59,151 nt of DNA, from positions 1 to 59,151 of the forward strand of contig CAYQQU010000035.1 in the NCBI GenBank assembly GCA_964419545.1. The letters run 5' to 3'. Shown piece by piece: positions 32,137 through 40,580 of this stretch (the stretch's first letter is position 1; each line of letters starts with the position of its first letter). This stretch comes from CAYQQU01 sp964419545 (GTDB lineage: Bacteria > Bacteroidota > Bacteroidia > Chitinophagales > Saprospiraceae). The notes below the pieces were generated by a model, which saw only the letters and a list, made by a program, of their open reading frames with translations, made no database searches and was not told the DNA's origin. Position numbers and translations under genes: made by a program.

Positions 32137-33294
32137 CTACCGCGCCGGATCGAGCACCAGGGGCAGTTCCAGCGGGCGCTCGTCGCGCAATAGTTTAACC
32201 AACACCTCATCCCCCGGTTCGTATTTCTCCAGGGCCAGCACCAGGTCGTTGTAGGAAGTGATCTTTTCTTTGTCGATCCCGACGATGATATCCCCGAGCT
32301 GAATAGCGCCTCGCCGGTCGCGGGTAGTGGGCAGGATGCCCGCGCGGTCGGCCCCGCTGCCTTCGATGACGTCGATCACGAGTACGCCTTCCAGCCCGAG
32401 GCGGCTGACGATCTGCTGGCGCGCCGCTTCGATACCCAGCGAGGGGCGTTTGAGACGGCCGTACCGGATAAGTTCGGGGATCACCCAGCGCACCACATCC
32501 ACCGGAATGGAAAAGCCGATGCCGGCCGAAGCGCCGGAGGGGCTGTAGATGGCGGTATTGACGCCGATGAGGCGCCCGCCGGAGTCGAGCAGCGGGCCGC
32601 CCGAATTGCCGGGGTTGATCGCGGCGTCCGTCTGGATGACATCGCGGATGGGGATACCCGCAACGGATTCGATTTCGCGGCCCAGTGCGCTGACCACGCC
32701 GGTGGTCAGGGTCTGGTCGAGGCCGAAGGGATTGCCGATGGCGTAGACCGACTGCCCGACGCTGAGGTTGTCGGAGGCGCCGACGGGAATAGGGATCAGT
32801 TTTCTCCGGGGCGCGTCGATCTTGAGGACGGCGAGGTCTTTCTCCGGAGCGACGCCGACCAGGCTGGCCTGCCAGTTGCTGCGGTCGCCCAGCGTCACCT
32901 GAGCGCGATCGGCGCCCTGGATGACGTGGTAATTGGTGATGATATGGCCGCGATCGTCCCAGACGAAGCCCGAGCCGGTGCCGCGGGGAATTTCCGTGAT
33001 GTTGCGGTTAAAAAAGTCGCGCCGTACGTTGGTGGTCGTGATGTAACAAACCGAAGGCGCCGCGGCTTCGAACAGTCGGATAGTGTGTCGTTCGGCGCTG
33101 GTCAGGTCGTTGGGCAGCGGTTTTGGTGAAGCGTCGCCTGTTGCGTTGGTCGGTTGAGCGACCGGCTGAGAAGCCGCCGGGTCGTCCTGGGGGGCGGTGC
33201 GGTCGCTATCGTTGGTTTTCCAGGCGATGCCGGCGAAGAAGCCCGCTGCGAGCAATAGCGCCCACAGCAGGAAGCGCAAGCTGGAGAATTTCAT
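32137..33294 (-). CDS. HtrA/DegP-type periplasmic serine protease
   Basis: 385 residues. An N-terminal anchor or signal (LRFLLWALLLAAGFFAGIAW) and a low-complexity linker precede the trypsin-like domain with the triad H123 (ITNYHVI), D153 (KDLAVLKI) and S231 (NPGNSGGPLL). One PDZ domain (about residues 275-375; LGLEGVLVIDVIEGSGADRAG ... GDIIVGIDKEKI) completes the S1C architecture. With one PDZ it resembles DegS more than DegP. Expected role: degradation or sensing of misfolded envelope proteins. It lies 14 bp downstream of the gene at 33309-34589, so they are probably one operon. Confidence 0.94.
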   Translation of the reverse strand: MKFSSLRFLLWALLLAAGFFAGIAWKTNDSDRTAPQDDPAASQPVAQPTNATGDASPKPLPNDLTSAERHTIRLFEAAAPSVCYITTTNVRRDFFNRNITEIPRGTGSGFVWDDRGHIITNYHVIQGADRAQVTLGDRSNWQASLVGVAPEKDLAVLKIDAPRRKLIPIPVGASDNLSVGQSVYAIGNPFGLDQTLTTGVVSALGREIESVAGIPIRDVIQTDAAINPGNSGGPLLDSGGRLIGVNTAIYSPSGASAGIGFSIPVDVVRWVIPELIRYGRLKRPSLGIEAARQQIVSRLGLEGVLVIDVIEGSGADRAGILPTTRDRRGAIQLGDIIVGIDKEKITSYNDLVLALEKYEPGDEVLVKLLRDERPLELPLVLDPAR

Positions 33295-33308
33295 GGAGGT
33301 TTAGGTTT

Positions 33309-34589
33309 TTACGTTTTGCGTTTTTTCTTTTTAGCGGCGGGGAACAGAACGTTATTGAGGATCAGCCGGTACCCCGGCGAGTTGGGATGCAGGTTGAGGT
33401 CGGTTTCCGGATCGTAGACGTAGTGGCGGTAATCTTCCGGATCGTGGCCCCCGTAGAACGTCCAGGTTCCCTGTCCGAAGGCGCCGTGAATATAACGGGC
33501 CTCACCGGCCGGTTTGTTTTCCCCCATCGTCAGGACGTGCGATTTGATGTATGTTTTGCGGAAGGCGGTGGTTTGTCCCATAAAGCCTTTCACTGTCCGG
33601 GTATGGCACTGGGTCAGCATGGTCGGAACGGGATCCCATTTGGCGGAAAAGTCGAAGAGGGTGAAGTAATCCTGTTCGGGGATAACGTTGCGGCCGATGC
33701 TGTGGTCGACAGAAGAGTACTCGTATTCCAGCGGGTTGCGCGAGAGCTGAAAATCTTTGAAGGCGAAAGTCTTGCTGAAGTCCAGCTTTTCCTGCGCATT
33801 GGGGTCGGGCGGGTCGCCGTCGTAGATCTGGGCGCAGATGTCGACGCCCTCGGCGGCCAGGGCGATGTCGTAGGTGTCGGTAGCCGAGCACATGGCGAAC
33901 ATGAAGCCCCCGCCGCCCACGTATTCGCGTATTTTTTTGACTACGGCGAGTTTCAGCTGGGAAACTTTGGCGAATCCGAGGTTGGCCGCGAGTTCTTCCA
34001 TGCGCCGCTGGTTTTCGCGGTACCAGGGTTTGTTGTTGTACGAGCGGTAGAAACGGCCGTACTGGCCGGTAAAATCCTCGTGGTGGAGGTGCAGCCAGTC
34101 GTATTCCGCCAGCCGGTCGTTGAGTACTTCCGTGTCGTAGATGGTTTCGTAGGGTATTTCCGCGTAGGTCAGTACGAGAGTGACGGCGTCATCCCAGGGT
34201 TGGATCTTCTCACCGTAGCGGTTGTAGTTGGGCGTATACACGGCGACTTTGGGAGCCACTTCCAGCTTGATGGCGTCCATGTTGGCTTCCGGGTCGGAGA
34301 TATCCTGCAGGATTTTGTTGAATTGGGCGTCGGCGATTATTTCGAAGCTGACCCCGCGCGTGCGGCATTCTTTTTCAAAAACGGGGTTGTGCCGGAAGGC
34401 GAAGCTGCCGCCGCGATAGTTGAGCAGCCACCAGGCTTCCACGTTATTGTCGAGCACCCAGTAAGTGATGCCGTAGGCTTTGAGGTGGTCGCGCTGCGAT
34501 TCGGCGTCCATGGGCAGGAGCAGATAAGCAGCGCGGGCCGGCGCAGCCGCCAGGAAAAGGAGGGCGAAGAGGAAAAGGAATCGTCTCAT
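33309..34589 (-). CDS. Exported 'asparagine synthetase B'-named protein (function unknown)
   Basis: 426 residues from ATG 34589, with signal peptide MRRFLFLFALLFLAAAPARA. The body has YLLLPMDAESQRDHLKAYGI, YWVLDNNVEAWWLLNYRGG, a central glutamine-amidotransferase-like stretch (EYVGGGGFMFAMCSATDTYD) and FYGGHDPEDYRHYVYDPETD. I recall near-identical Bacteroidota proteins carrying the label 'asparagine synthetase B'. The sequence shows neither an N-terminal catalytic Cys nor the SGGLDS pyrophosphatase loop that real AsnB has, and it is exported. The name is therefore probably a transferred error. It is co-directional with and immediately upstream of the HtrA protease. Confidence 0.75.
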   Translation of the reverse strand: MRRFLFLFALLFLAAAPARAAYLLLPMDAESQRDHLKAYGITYWVLDNNVEAWWLLNYRGGSFAFRHNPVFEKECRTRGVSFEIIADAQFNKILQDISDPEANMDAIKLEVAPKVAVYTPNYNRYGEKIQPWDDAVTLVLTYAEIPYETIYDTEVLNDRLAEYDWLHLHHEDFTGQYGRFYRSYNNKPWYRENQRRMEELAANLGFAKVSQLKLAVVKKIREYVGGGGFMFAMCSATDTYDIALAAEGVDICAQIYDGDPPDPNAQEKLDFSKTFAFKDFQLSRNPLEYEYSSVDHSIGRNVIPEQDYFTLFDFSAKWDPVPTMLTQCHTRTVKGFMGQTTAFRKTYIKSHVLTMGENKPAGEARYIHGAFGQGTWTFYGGHDPEDYRHYVYDPETDLNLHPNSPGYRLILNNVLFPAAKKKKRKT

Positions 34590-34766
34590 GATCGGTATTA
34601 GCATTATCGTGTCGGGTTTTGCGGTAGATAATAATAGAAAAAATGTCGGTTATCCGGAAAACCTGGCCTTCAGGGAGCGCTTCCCCGGGAATTTTGTACA
34701 ATATGTGAACCCGGATGAGCATTTTTCCCATCGGGGTGTTATTTTCGCTCCCTGCTACCGGAATAA

Positions 34767-34800
34767 CGTTTTTTAGGATAAGCATCTTTTCTAAAAAACG
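34767..34800. terminator. Inverted repeat in the 34590-34899 intergenic region
   Basis: CGTTTTTTAG (34767-34776) and CTAAAAAACG (34791-34800) are perfect inverses around a 14-nt spacer, between divergent genes. It may be an operator; a terminator is not expected here. The rest of this 310-bp region shows no ORF I can support. Confidence 0.35.
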
Positions 34801-34899
34801 AAATTAATCAAGAACGGATTGCCGTGGGAAGGGTTTAACAAAACTCTAACAAACCGTCGGGACGGTAATGCGTGACTAATAGGTATTATTGCAATTTAT

Positions 34900-36999
34900 A
34901 TGGAGAGCCTTACTTTTCAATATCCTTCCTGGTACATCATTCTGTGTCTGCTCCTCGGCGCGGCGTTCGCGCTGGGCTTGTATTACCGCGACCGGACTTT
35001 CCGCGAGCAGGGCGCCTGGCTGAACGGGCTGTTGGGGGTATTGCGCTTCCTGGTGGTGAGTTTTCTCTGTCTCTTGCTGTTGTCTCCCCTGCTCAAGTCG
35101 TTGGAGACCAATACGCAGCAGCCCATCGTAGTATTGGCGCAGGACGTTTCCGAGTCGGTCGGCGCGGAGATGACGGAAACGGAAAAAGAGCAATATCGGG
35201 CGGCGCTGAACGGCTTGCGGGACGAATTGCAGGCGGACTACCAGGTGGAGCCATACGTTTTCGGCAACGAGGTTCGCGAGGGGACGGACATTCGATTCGA
35301 AGATAAAGTGAGCGATCTTTCCCAGATGTTGACGGAGGTCTACGACCGGTACAGCAATCAAAACCTGGGGGCGGTGGTGATCGCCACCGACGGCATTTAC
35401 AACAAGGGCAGCAACCCGGTGTATACCGGCGCCAGACTGGCGGCGCCCGTGTACACCGTCGCGCTGGGCGATACGACACCGAGGAAAGACCTGCTGGTCA
35501 AGCGGGTGTTCCACAACCGGATCGCGTATCTGGGCGACAAGTTTAGCGTGCAGGTGGATGTCGCCGCCCAGAATTGCAATGGCTCAGCCACCCGGCTCAG
35601 CGTCTTTCGCGTCGGTGAGGAGGGCTCTCGCAAATTGCAGGACGAAAATCTGGTCATCGACCGGGACGACTTTTTCACCACCCGCGAGATCGTCCTCGAC
35701 GCCGACCGCAGCGGCGTCCAGCGCTTCCGCGTCAGCCTGACGCCCGTCTCCGGGGAAGCGACTACCGCCAATAACAGCAAAGACATTTTCGTGGATGTGC
35801 TCGATGCCCGCCAGCGCATTCTTCTGCTGGCCAATTCGCCGCATCCCGACCTCACGGCCCTGCGCCAGACCCTCAGCGAAAATAAGAACTACGAGGTGAC
35901 GGTGGGCTATATCGACAGCTTCCGGGAAAGCGTCACCCAGTTTGACTTCGTCGTACTGCATCAGTTGCCCAGCGTCACGGCGGACGCGTCGACGGTGATC
36001 AGCCAGCTGAACCAGAAAAATGTTTCCCGGATGTTCATCGTCGGGTCCCAAACCAACCTGTCGCAGCTCAACCGGGTGCAATCGCTGGTATCGGTGCGGG
36101 GCGACGGGCGCAACACCAACGACGTCCAGGGGCGAGTGGCGCCCGGGTTCGGATTGTTTACCGTCGATGAACAACTGCGGGACGCCTTGCCCAATTTTTC
36201 GCCCCTCACGGCTCCTTTCGGCGAGTTTTCGGCGGCCGCCAACGCGCAGGTGTTGCTTTACCAGCGAATCGGCAAGGTCGATACCCGCTTCCCGCTGCTT
36301 GTTTTCGGCGACGAGCAGGGAGCCAAAACGGGCGTGCTGCTCGGCGAAGGCCTGTGGCGCTGGCGCCTGTTCGACTACCTGCAAAACAATAACCACGAAC
36401 TTTTTGAAGAGCTGATCGGCAAAACCGTTCAATACCTCAGCCTGAAAGAAGACAAGCGCCGCTTCCGGGTGAGCCTCAGCAAAAATATTTTTGACGAAAA
36501 CGAACCGGTCTTCTTCGACGCCGAACTGTACAACGAAAGTTATGAACTGATCAACGATCCCGACGTCAGCATCACCGTAACGAGCAGCGACGGGAAAGAA
36601 TTCAATTACACATTCGATAAAGCGGGCAACGCCTACACGCTGAACGCCGGTATCCTGCCCGTCGACAATTACACCTTCCGGGCGTCGGTTACCGTGGGCG
36701 GGCAGCGCCTCACTTACGACGGTCAGTTCAGCGTTCAACCCATCCAGCTGGAACTGTACGAAACCACCGCCGATCACAACCTCCTGCGCCTGCTCAGCGA
36801 AAAATACGGCGGGCGGACGCTGTACCCCGCCGAGCTGGGCGCCCTTCCCGAATTGCTGTCGGCGAGCGAGACGATCAAGCCGGTGATCTACCAGACTTCC
36901 CGCACGCGCCTGCTGATCAACCTGAAATGGATCTTTTTCCTGCTGCTGGCGCTGCTGACGCTCGAATGGTTCCTGCGTCGCTATTTCGGCGCCTACTGA
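34900..36999 (+). CDS. Membrane protein with VWA-like domain
   Basis: 699 residues. Two N-terminal membrane segments (WYIILCLLLGAAFALGLYY, LLGVLRFLVVSFLCLLLLSPLL) are followed by a VWA-like domain (PIVVLAQDVSESVG ... AVVIATDGIYNKGSNP). Next come two beta-sandwich stretches (VDVAAQNCNGSATRLSVFRV; FFDAELYNESYELI) and a central amidotransferase-like alpha/beta region (ILLLANSPHPDLTALRQTLS). One C-terminal membrane helix ends the protein (LKWIFFLLLALLTLEWFL). The layout matches a Bacteroidota family of BatA/BatB-like membrane proteins of unknown job. Metal-ion site wording is DVSES, a DxSxS MIDAS motif. No MoxR ATPase or other Bat partner is adjacent. Confidence 0.75.
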   Translation: MESLTFQYPSWYIILCLLLGAAFALGLYYRDRTFREQGAWLNGLLGVLRFLVVSFLCLLLLSPLLKSLETNTQQPIVVLAQDVSESVGAEMTETEKEQYRAALNGLRDELQADYQVEPYVFGNEVREGTDIRFEDKVSDLSQMLTEVYDRYSNQNLGAVVIATDGIYNKGSNPVYTGARLAAPVYTVALGDTTPRKDLLVKRVFHNRIAYLGDKFSVQVDVAAQNCNGSATRLSVFRVGEEGSRKLQDENLVIDRDDFFTTREIVLDADRSGVQRFRVSLTPVSGEATTANNSKDIFVDVLDARQRILLLANSPHPDLTALRQTLSENKNYEVTVGYIDSFRESVTQFDFVVLHQLPSVTADASTVISQLNQKNVSRMFIVGSQTNLSQLNRVQSLVSVRGDGRNTNDVQGRVAPGFGLFTVDEQLRDALPNFSPLTAPFGEFSAAANAQVLLYQRIGKVDTRFPLLVFGDEQGAKTGVLLGEGLWRWRLFDYLQNNNHELFEELIGKTVQYLSLKEDKRRFRVSLSKNIFDENEPVFFDAELYNESYELINDPDVSITVTSSDGKEFNYTFDKAGNAYTLNAGILPVDNYTFRASVTVGGQRLTYDGQFSVQPIQLELYETTADHNLLRLLSEKYGGRTLYPAELGALPELLSASETIKPVIYQTSRTRLLINLKWIFFLLLALLTLEWFLRRYFGAY

Positions 37000-37456
37000 C
37001 CCGGTCCTGACGGGTCGGATACCTGACTAAAGCGAAAACAAAAGTTGAGGGCCGTTGCAAAATGTGATACCTTGTCGACATATATGATGTTAAAGCATTT
37101 TAAAGAGCCGTTAAAATTTTGCTAATCCCCAACGATTGATTGACTGGCGCCCGTCTTTATTCATAAATTGGGGTGACAAGAGCGATCAATCTTCTACCAA
37201 CTTAGTATTCAGACGCATTCATTCACCATCCAGAGGTAGATTCCTTACGACTTACAGAGCGCAAAACACTCCAGTGCAAAAGGATACTTTGCGGGCGAAA
37301 GCCCGGAACAGGAGGTAACCTATCTTAAAGAGCGCAAATTACTCTAATGTAAAAAGGATGCGCGGTCCGTGCGTCCGCAACGGCGATGCTGCGAACTGCC
37401 CGGCAGTTCCCGTGGCCTTCTTGTGCTTTTTAATTAATGATTAAACCCATAGAACT
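37000..37456 (+). other. Structured intergenic region or long 5' leader
   Basis: 457 bp without a credible ORF. A promoter-like TTG-N21-TAAATTGG is at 37140-37171. Downstream is an imperfect direct repeat (AGAGCGCAAA..ACTC..TG..AAAAGGAT at about 37256 and 37330). Three hairpins follow: GGGCGAAAGCCC (about 37293-37304), GGATGCGC-GGTCC-GTGCGTCC (about 37357-37377) and GAACTG-CCCGG-CAGTTC (about 37392-37408). It could be an unrecognised RNA or the leader of the gene at 37457. Confidence 0.4.
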
Positions 37457-38029
37457 ATGTATGCTCAAAAAAATGTGCTCTTTCTGTTGCTTTTTTTCCT
37501 GTTCGTCCATCTGAATCCCCTGCAGGCGCAGCGTCGTTCTTCTCCGAAATACGATATCTCCGCGGGCATAGGGCTGTTTCCTACTTTTCTGAAAGACGAA
37601 GGGCGGATGATCGTTCCGCCGCTCTCCCTGACGGCCGACTACCGGGTAGCGCCCAATTTTTCGGTGGGGCTTTTTCTCGGCTATTCTTCGACGGAGTCGA
37701 ACCAGGCGCAGATCGACGACGAGGAGGCAGTTTTGTTCCGCAACCGCTTTTCCAGCGTGGGGCTGCGGCTGGCGGCGCATACCACGGGGTTTGAAAACTG
37801 GGATATCTACGGCGGGTTGACCTTTGGTTACATGCATTCGAATATCGATGCAGAGCAGGCTATGCTGGAAAAGATGGCGCTTCAGAAAGGCATCCGGCCG
37901 AGTTCGGGCAAGCTGGTGATGACCGGTTTTCTGGGCAGTCGCGTGAAGGTCAGCCGGCGCGTGGGCATTTTCGCCGAGCTGGGTTTCGGGGTATCGCTGG
38001 TGCAGACCGGGATCAGCTACCGGTTCTGA
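37457..38029 (+). CDS. Small outer-membrane beta-barrel protein
   Basis: 190 residues. The signal peptide MYAQKNVLFLLLFFLFVHLN ends before LQAQRRSS. The mature part shows alternating strands with Gly/aromatic content (YDISAGIGLFPTFL, LTADYRVAPNFSVGLFLGYSS, WDIYGGLTFGYMHSN, VGIFAELGFGVSLVQTGISYRF) and a terminal Phe, consistent with an 8-stranded barrel. No specific family was recognised. It is preceded by a 457-bp structured region and followed by a strong bidirectional terminator. Confidence 0.8.
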   Translation: MYAQKNVLFLLLFFLFVHLNPLQAQRRSSPKYDISAGIGLFPTFLKDEGRMIVPPLSLTADYRVAPNFSVGLFLGYSSTESNQAQIDDEEAVLFRNRFSSVGLRLAAHTTGFENWDIYGGLTFGYMHSNIDAEQAMLEKMALQKGIRPSSGKLVMTGFLGSRVKVSRRVGIFAELGFGVSLVQTGISYRF

Positions 38030-38043
38030 GCAGAAGGTCCTGA

Positions 38044-38086
38044 AAAAGGAAAAGCGAGATCATTTATCGATCTCGCTTTTCCTTTT
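38044..38086. terminator. Bidirectional intrinsic terminator
   Basis: An 18-bp perfect stem, AAAAGGAAAAGCGAGATC with GATCTCGCTTTTCCTTTT and a 7-nt loop. It lies between the convergent genes ending at 38029 and 38091, with T-rich arms on both strands. Confidence 0.92.
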
Positions 38087-38090
38087 CTGG

Positions 38091-38486
38091 TTACCAGCTG
38101 ATGTCGTCATCCGCTTCCAGGTCGCCGTCCTCGTCGCGGTTTTGCATTCTGCCGTTGGGGGAGGGCTCATCGGCGAGGCGCTCCTCGTATTCCTGATGGC
38201 GCCGGGTGTATTCGTCGTAGTCATAATCCGGCATCAATTCTTCTTTGACGTGGTTGATGACCTCCTCGAGCCCGTCCAGGAAGCGGTTGAAATCTTCTTT
38301 GTAGAGGAAAATTTTATGGCGCTCGTAACCGTCGCCGTTGAATTTTTTGGTGCTTTCGGTAAGCGTGAGGTAGTAGTCGTCGCCTTTGGTGCGTCGAATA
38401 TCGAAGAAGTAGGTTCTTCGTTTGCCCGCGCGTATCTTTTTCGAATACACACTCTCAAATCTTCTTTGGTTTCTCCCGTTGTCCAC
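38091..38486 (-). CDS. DUF3276 (PUR-alpha-like nucleic-acid-binding) protein
   Basis: 131 residues. The PUR-type fold is visible as SVYSKKIRAGKRRTYFFDIR, DYYLTLTESTKKF and YERHKIFLYKEDFNRFLDGL, followed by a long acidic tail (PDYDYDEYTRR ... DEDGDLEADDDISW). DUF3276 proteins are common in Bacteroidota and their PUR domain binds single-stranded DNA or RNA; the cellular role is not established. A consensus promoter (TTG-N18-TACTTTTG, 38558-38530) lies just upstream, so it is transcribed alone. Confidence 0.92.
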   Translation of the reverse strand: MDNGRNQRRFESVYSKKIRAGKRRTYFFDIRRTKGDDYYLTLTESTKKFNGDGYERHKIFLYKEDFNRFLDGLEEVINHVKEELMPDYDYDEYTRRHQEYEERLADEPSPNGRMQNRDEDGDLEADDDISW

Positions 38487-38529
38487 TACTATTGAATTTG
38501 ATTAACGAAAACTGTTGGATACGCCTTTA

Positions 38530-38558
38530 CAAAAGTAATTATTTGGTCACAAATTCAA
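38530..38558 (-). promoter_or_regulatory. Promoter of the DUF3276 gene
   Basis: On the minus strand TTG (38558-38556), 18 nt, TACTTTTG (38537-38530). The predicted leader is about 35 nt. Confidence 0.65.
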
Positions 38559-38566
38559 AAAAAACT

Positions 38567-40435
38567 CTATTCAAAACGCGCTTCCGTTTCTTCGACGACT
38601 TGTTTTTCGTACAGTTCGTAGTAATATCCTTTGCGCGCCAGCAGTTCCTGGTGGGTGCCCATTTCTTCGATCTTTCCGTTTTCGAGAACGATGATCTGGT
38701 CGAATTCCAGCAGGGCGTAGATGCGGTGGGTGATGATGATGGTAGTGGCGTGGGCCAGGGCTTCGTCGAAGTATCCCAGGATTTGTTTCTCCGTGGTAGT
38801 ATCTACGGCGGAGAGACAGTCGTCGAGGATAACGATATCGGGATTTTTGACGAGGGCGCGTGCGATGGAAACGCGTTGTTTCTGGCCGCCGGAGAGGGTG
38901 ACGCCCCGTTCGCCGACCATGGTCTCGAACTGGTCGGGCAGGTCTATGATGTCGTCGTAGACGGCGGCGTACTTGGCGAATTGCCGGATTTCCGTTTCTT
39001 CGGCGTCGCGCCGGCCGAAGGCGATATTGCGGGCGATGGTATCGGAGAAGAGGAATACGTCCTGGGGTACGTAACCGATGCGTCGGCGCAGGTTGGCGAG
39101 GTCGTGGCGGCGCAGGTCTTTACCGTCGATGCGGATGGCGCCGTCGGTAACGTCGTACATGCGTACGAGCAGGTCGGCGATGGTCGTTTTTCCGGCCCCC
39201 GTTCTGCCGATGATGGCCAGCTTTTGCCCCGGCTGGAGGGAGAAATTGACGTCGCTAAGGGCCTGGATGCCGGTATCCGGGTATACGAAGCTGACGTGGT
39301 CGAACTCGATGGCGCCGCGCAGGGATTCGCCGGAAGCAGCCTGGTTGGTCACGGAAGGTTCCGTATCCATAAATTCATTGATGCGCTTCTGCGAGGCGGC
39401 GGCTTGCTGAATGATGGACGCAATCCAGCCGATGGCCGTCACCGGCCAGGTCAGCATATTGACGTAGATGACAAACTCGGCGATGTTGCCCGGCGTGATC
39501 TTGCCGCTCACCACCTGCAGCCCGCCGATGTAGACGGTAATGATGGTGCTGGCCCCGATGAGCAGCAGCATCAGCGGGTAGAAAAAGGCGTTGACCCGGG
39601 CCAGGCTCAGCGAGCGCTCCTTGTACTCTTCGCTTTCCCCGGCAAAATACTTGCCGATGGCGCGTTCCTGAACGTATGACTTAACCACCCGGATGCCGGA
39701 ATACACTTCCTGGGAGAGGCTGTTGAGTTGGGAGAGGTGCCGCTGGATGACCTCGCTTTTCCGGTTGATCAGGTTGCTGACGTAATATATGGATATGGAG
39801 AGCAGGGGCAGCGGCGCCAGGCAGTAGAGGGTCAGTTCCCAGCTTACGCGGACCATGGAAGAGATGACCATGACGAAAAGCGACAGCAGGTTGATGCCGT
39901 AGAGCACGGCCGGCCCGAGGTACATGCGCACCTTGGATACGTCTTCGGTGATGCGGGCCATCAGGTCGCCGGTATTGTTGCGCTTGTAGAAGGCCAGGTC
40001 GAGGGCTTCGTAATGCCGGAACAGTTCTTTGCGAATGTCGTATTCGATGAGCCGCGACATGACGATGATGGTCTGCCGCATGAAATACATAAAAATCCCC
40101 ATGATGATCGCCAGCAAAAGCACCAGCCCGCCGAAGAAGAGCAGGGTGCGGCCCAGAAGGTCCAGCAGTTCCTGCTGCAGCGCAAAGCCGTTGTACAGTC
40201 GGAACAGCCCCACGTTTTCGACAACCAGGTCGAGCGCTTCCCGGATCATCTGCGGCTGCAGCACCCGGAAATAATTGGAGAGCGAAACGAACACGATACC
40301 CAGCAAAAAGTAGCGCCGGTACTTGAAAAAATATTTATTGAGGTACGCCAGTTGCTTCACGAAGATTGTTTTATGCCGTTCGGCCGGTTGACCGTCAACG
40401 GTACTATAACCACTTGCGGCGACATTTGGTTGCAC
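38567..40435 (-). CDS. ABC exporter (permease and ATPase fused)
   Basis: 622 residues. The permease half has about six membrane segments (YFLLGIVFVSLSNYF, LLFFGGLVLLLAIIMGIFMYF, ...). The ATPase half has Walker A GRTGAGKTT, Q-loop VPQDVFLF, signature LSGGQKQR, Walker B IVILDDCLS and H-loop ITHR. This is the type-1 exporter layout (MsbA/MdlA-like). The first about 25 residues are poorly hydrophobic, so the true start may be downstream at a non-ATG codon. There is no C39 peptidase domain, so no reason to link it to the GG-leader peptide. Substrate is unknown. It is divergent from fbp. Confidence 0.93.
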   Translation of the reverse strand: MQPNVAASGYSTVDGQPAERHKTIFVKQLAYLNKYFFKYRRYFLLGIVFVSLSNYFRVLQPQMIREALDLVVENVGLFRLYNGFALQQELLDLLGRTLLFFGGLVLLLAIIMGIFMYFMRQTIIVMSRLIEYDIRKELFRHYEALDLAFYKRNNTGDLMARITEDVSKVRMYLGPAVLYGINLLSLFVMVISSMVRVSWELTLYCLAPLPLLSISIYYVSNLINRKSEVIQRHLSQLNSLSQEVYSGIRVVKSYVQERAIGKYFAGESEEYKERSLSLARVNAFFYPLMLLLIGASTIITVYIGGLQVVSGKITPGNIAEFVIYVNMLTWPVTAIGWIASIIQQAAASQKRINEFMDTEPSVTNQAASGESLRGAIEFDHVSFVYPDTGIQALSDVNFSLQPGQKLAIIGRTGAGKTTIADLLVRMYDVTDGAIRIDGKDLRRHDLANLRRRIGYVPQDVFLFSDTIARNIAFGRRDAEETEIRQFAKYAAVYDDIIDLPDQFETMVGERGVTLSGGQKQRVSIARALVKNPDIVILDDCLSAVDTTTEKQILGYFDEALAHATTIIITHRIYALLEFDQIIVLENGKIEEMGTHQELLARKGYYYELYEKQVVEETEARFE

Positions 40436-40538
40436 GGCGCCGCAAATTACGGTTTTAACCGGAATACCATCCCGGCGGAAAATCCGCTATTAGCGATTCC
40501 TTTTCCCTCCGGATGGGGTTTAGCTGGATAAAACCTAT

Positions 40539-40546
40539 TATATTTG
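40539..40546 (+). promoter_or_regulatory. -7 element of the fbp promoter
   Basis: TATATTTG matches TAnnTTTG, 35 bp before the fbp ATG. A near-match TTT lies about 20 nt upstream in place of TTG. Confidence 0.5.
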
Positions 40547-40580
40547 CCGGTATACAGATTTGTCGATTAATCCTAACCTT

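Noticed and set aside
34767..34800. Inverted repeat as a second type of mobile element end
   Set aside because: No matching second copy or duplication found in the window; a simple palindrome between divergent genes is enough.
38567..40435. ABC exporter as the secretion partner of the GG-leader peptide
   Set aside because: It lacks the N-terminal C39 peptidase domain that processes GG-leaders and is 7.5 kb away with other genes between.
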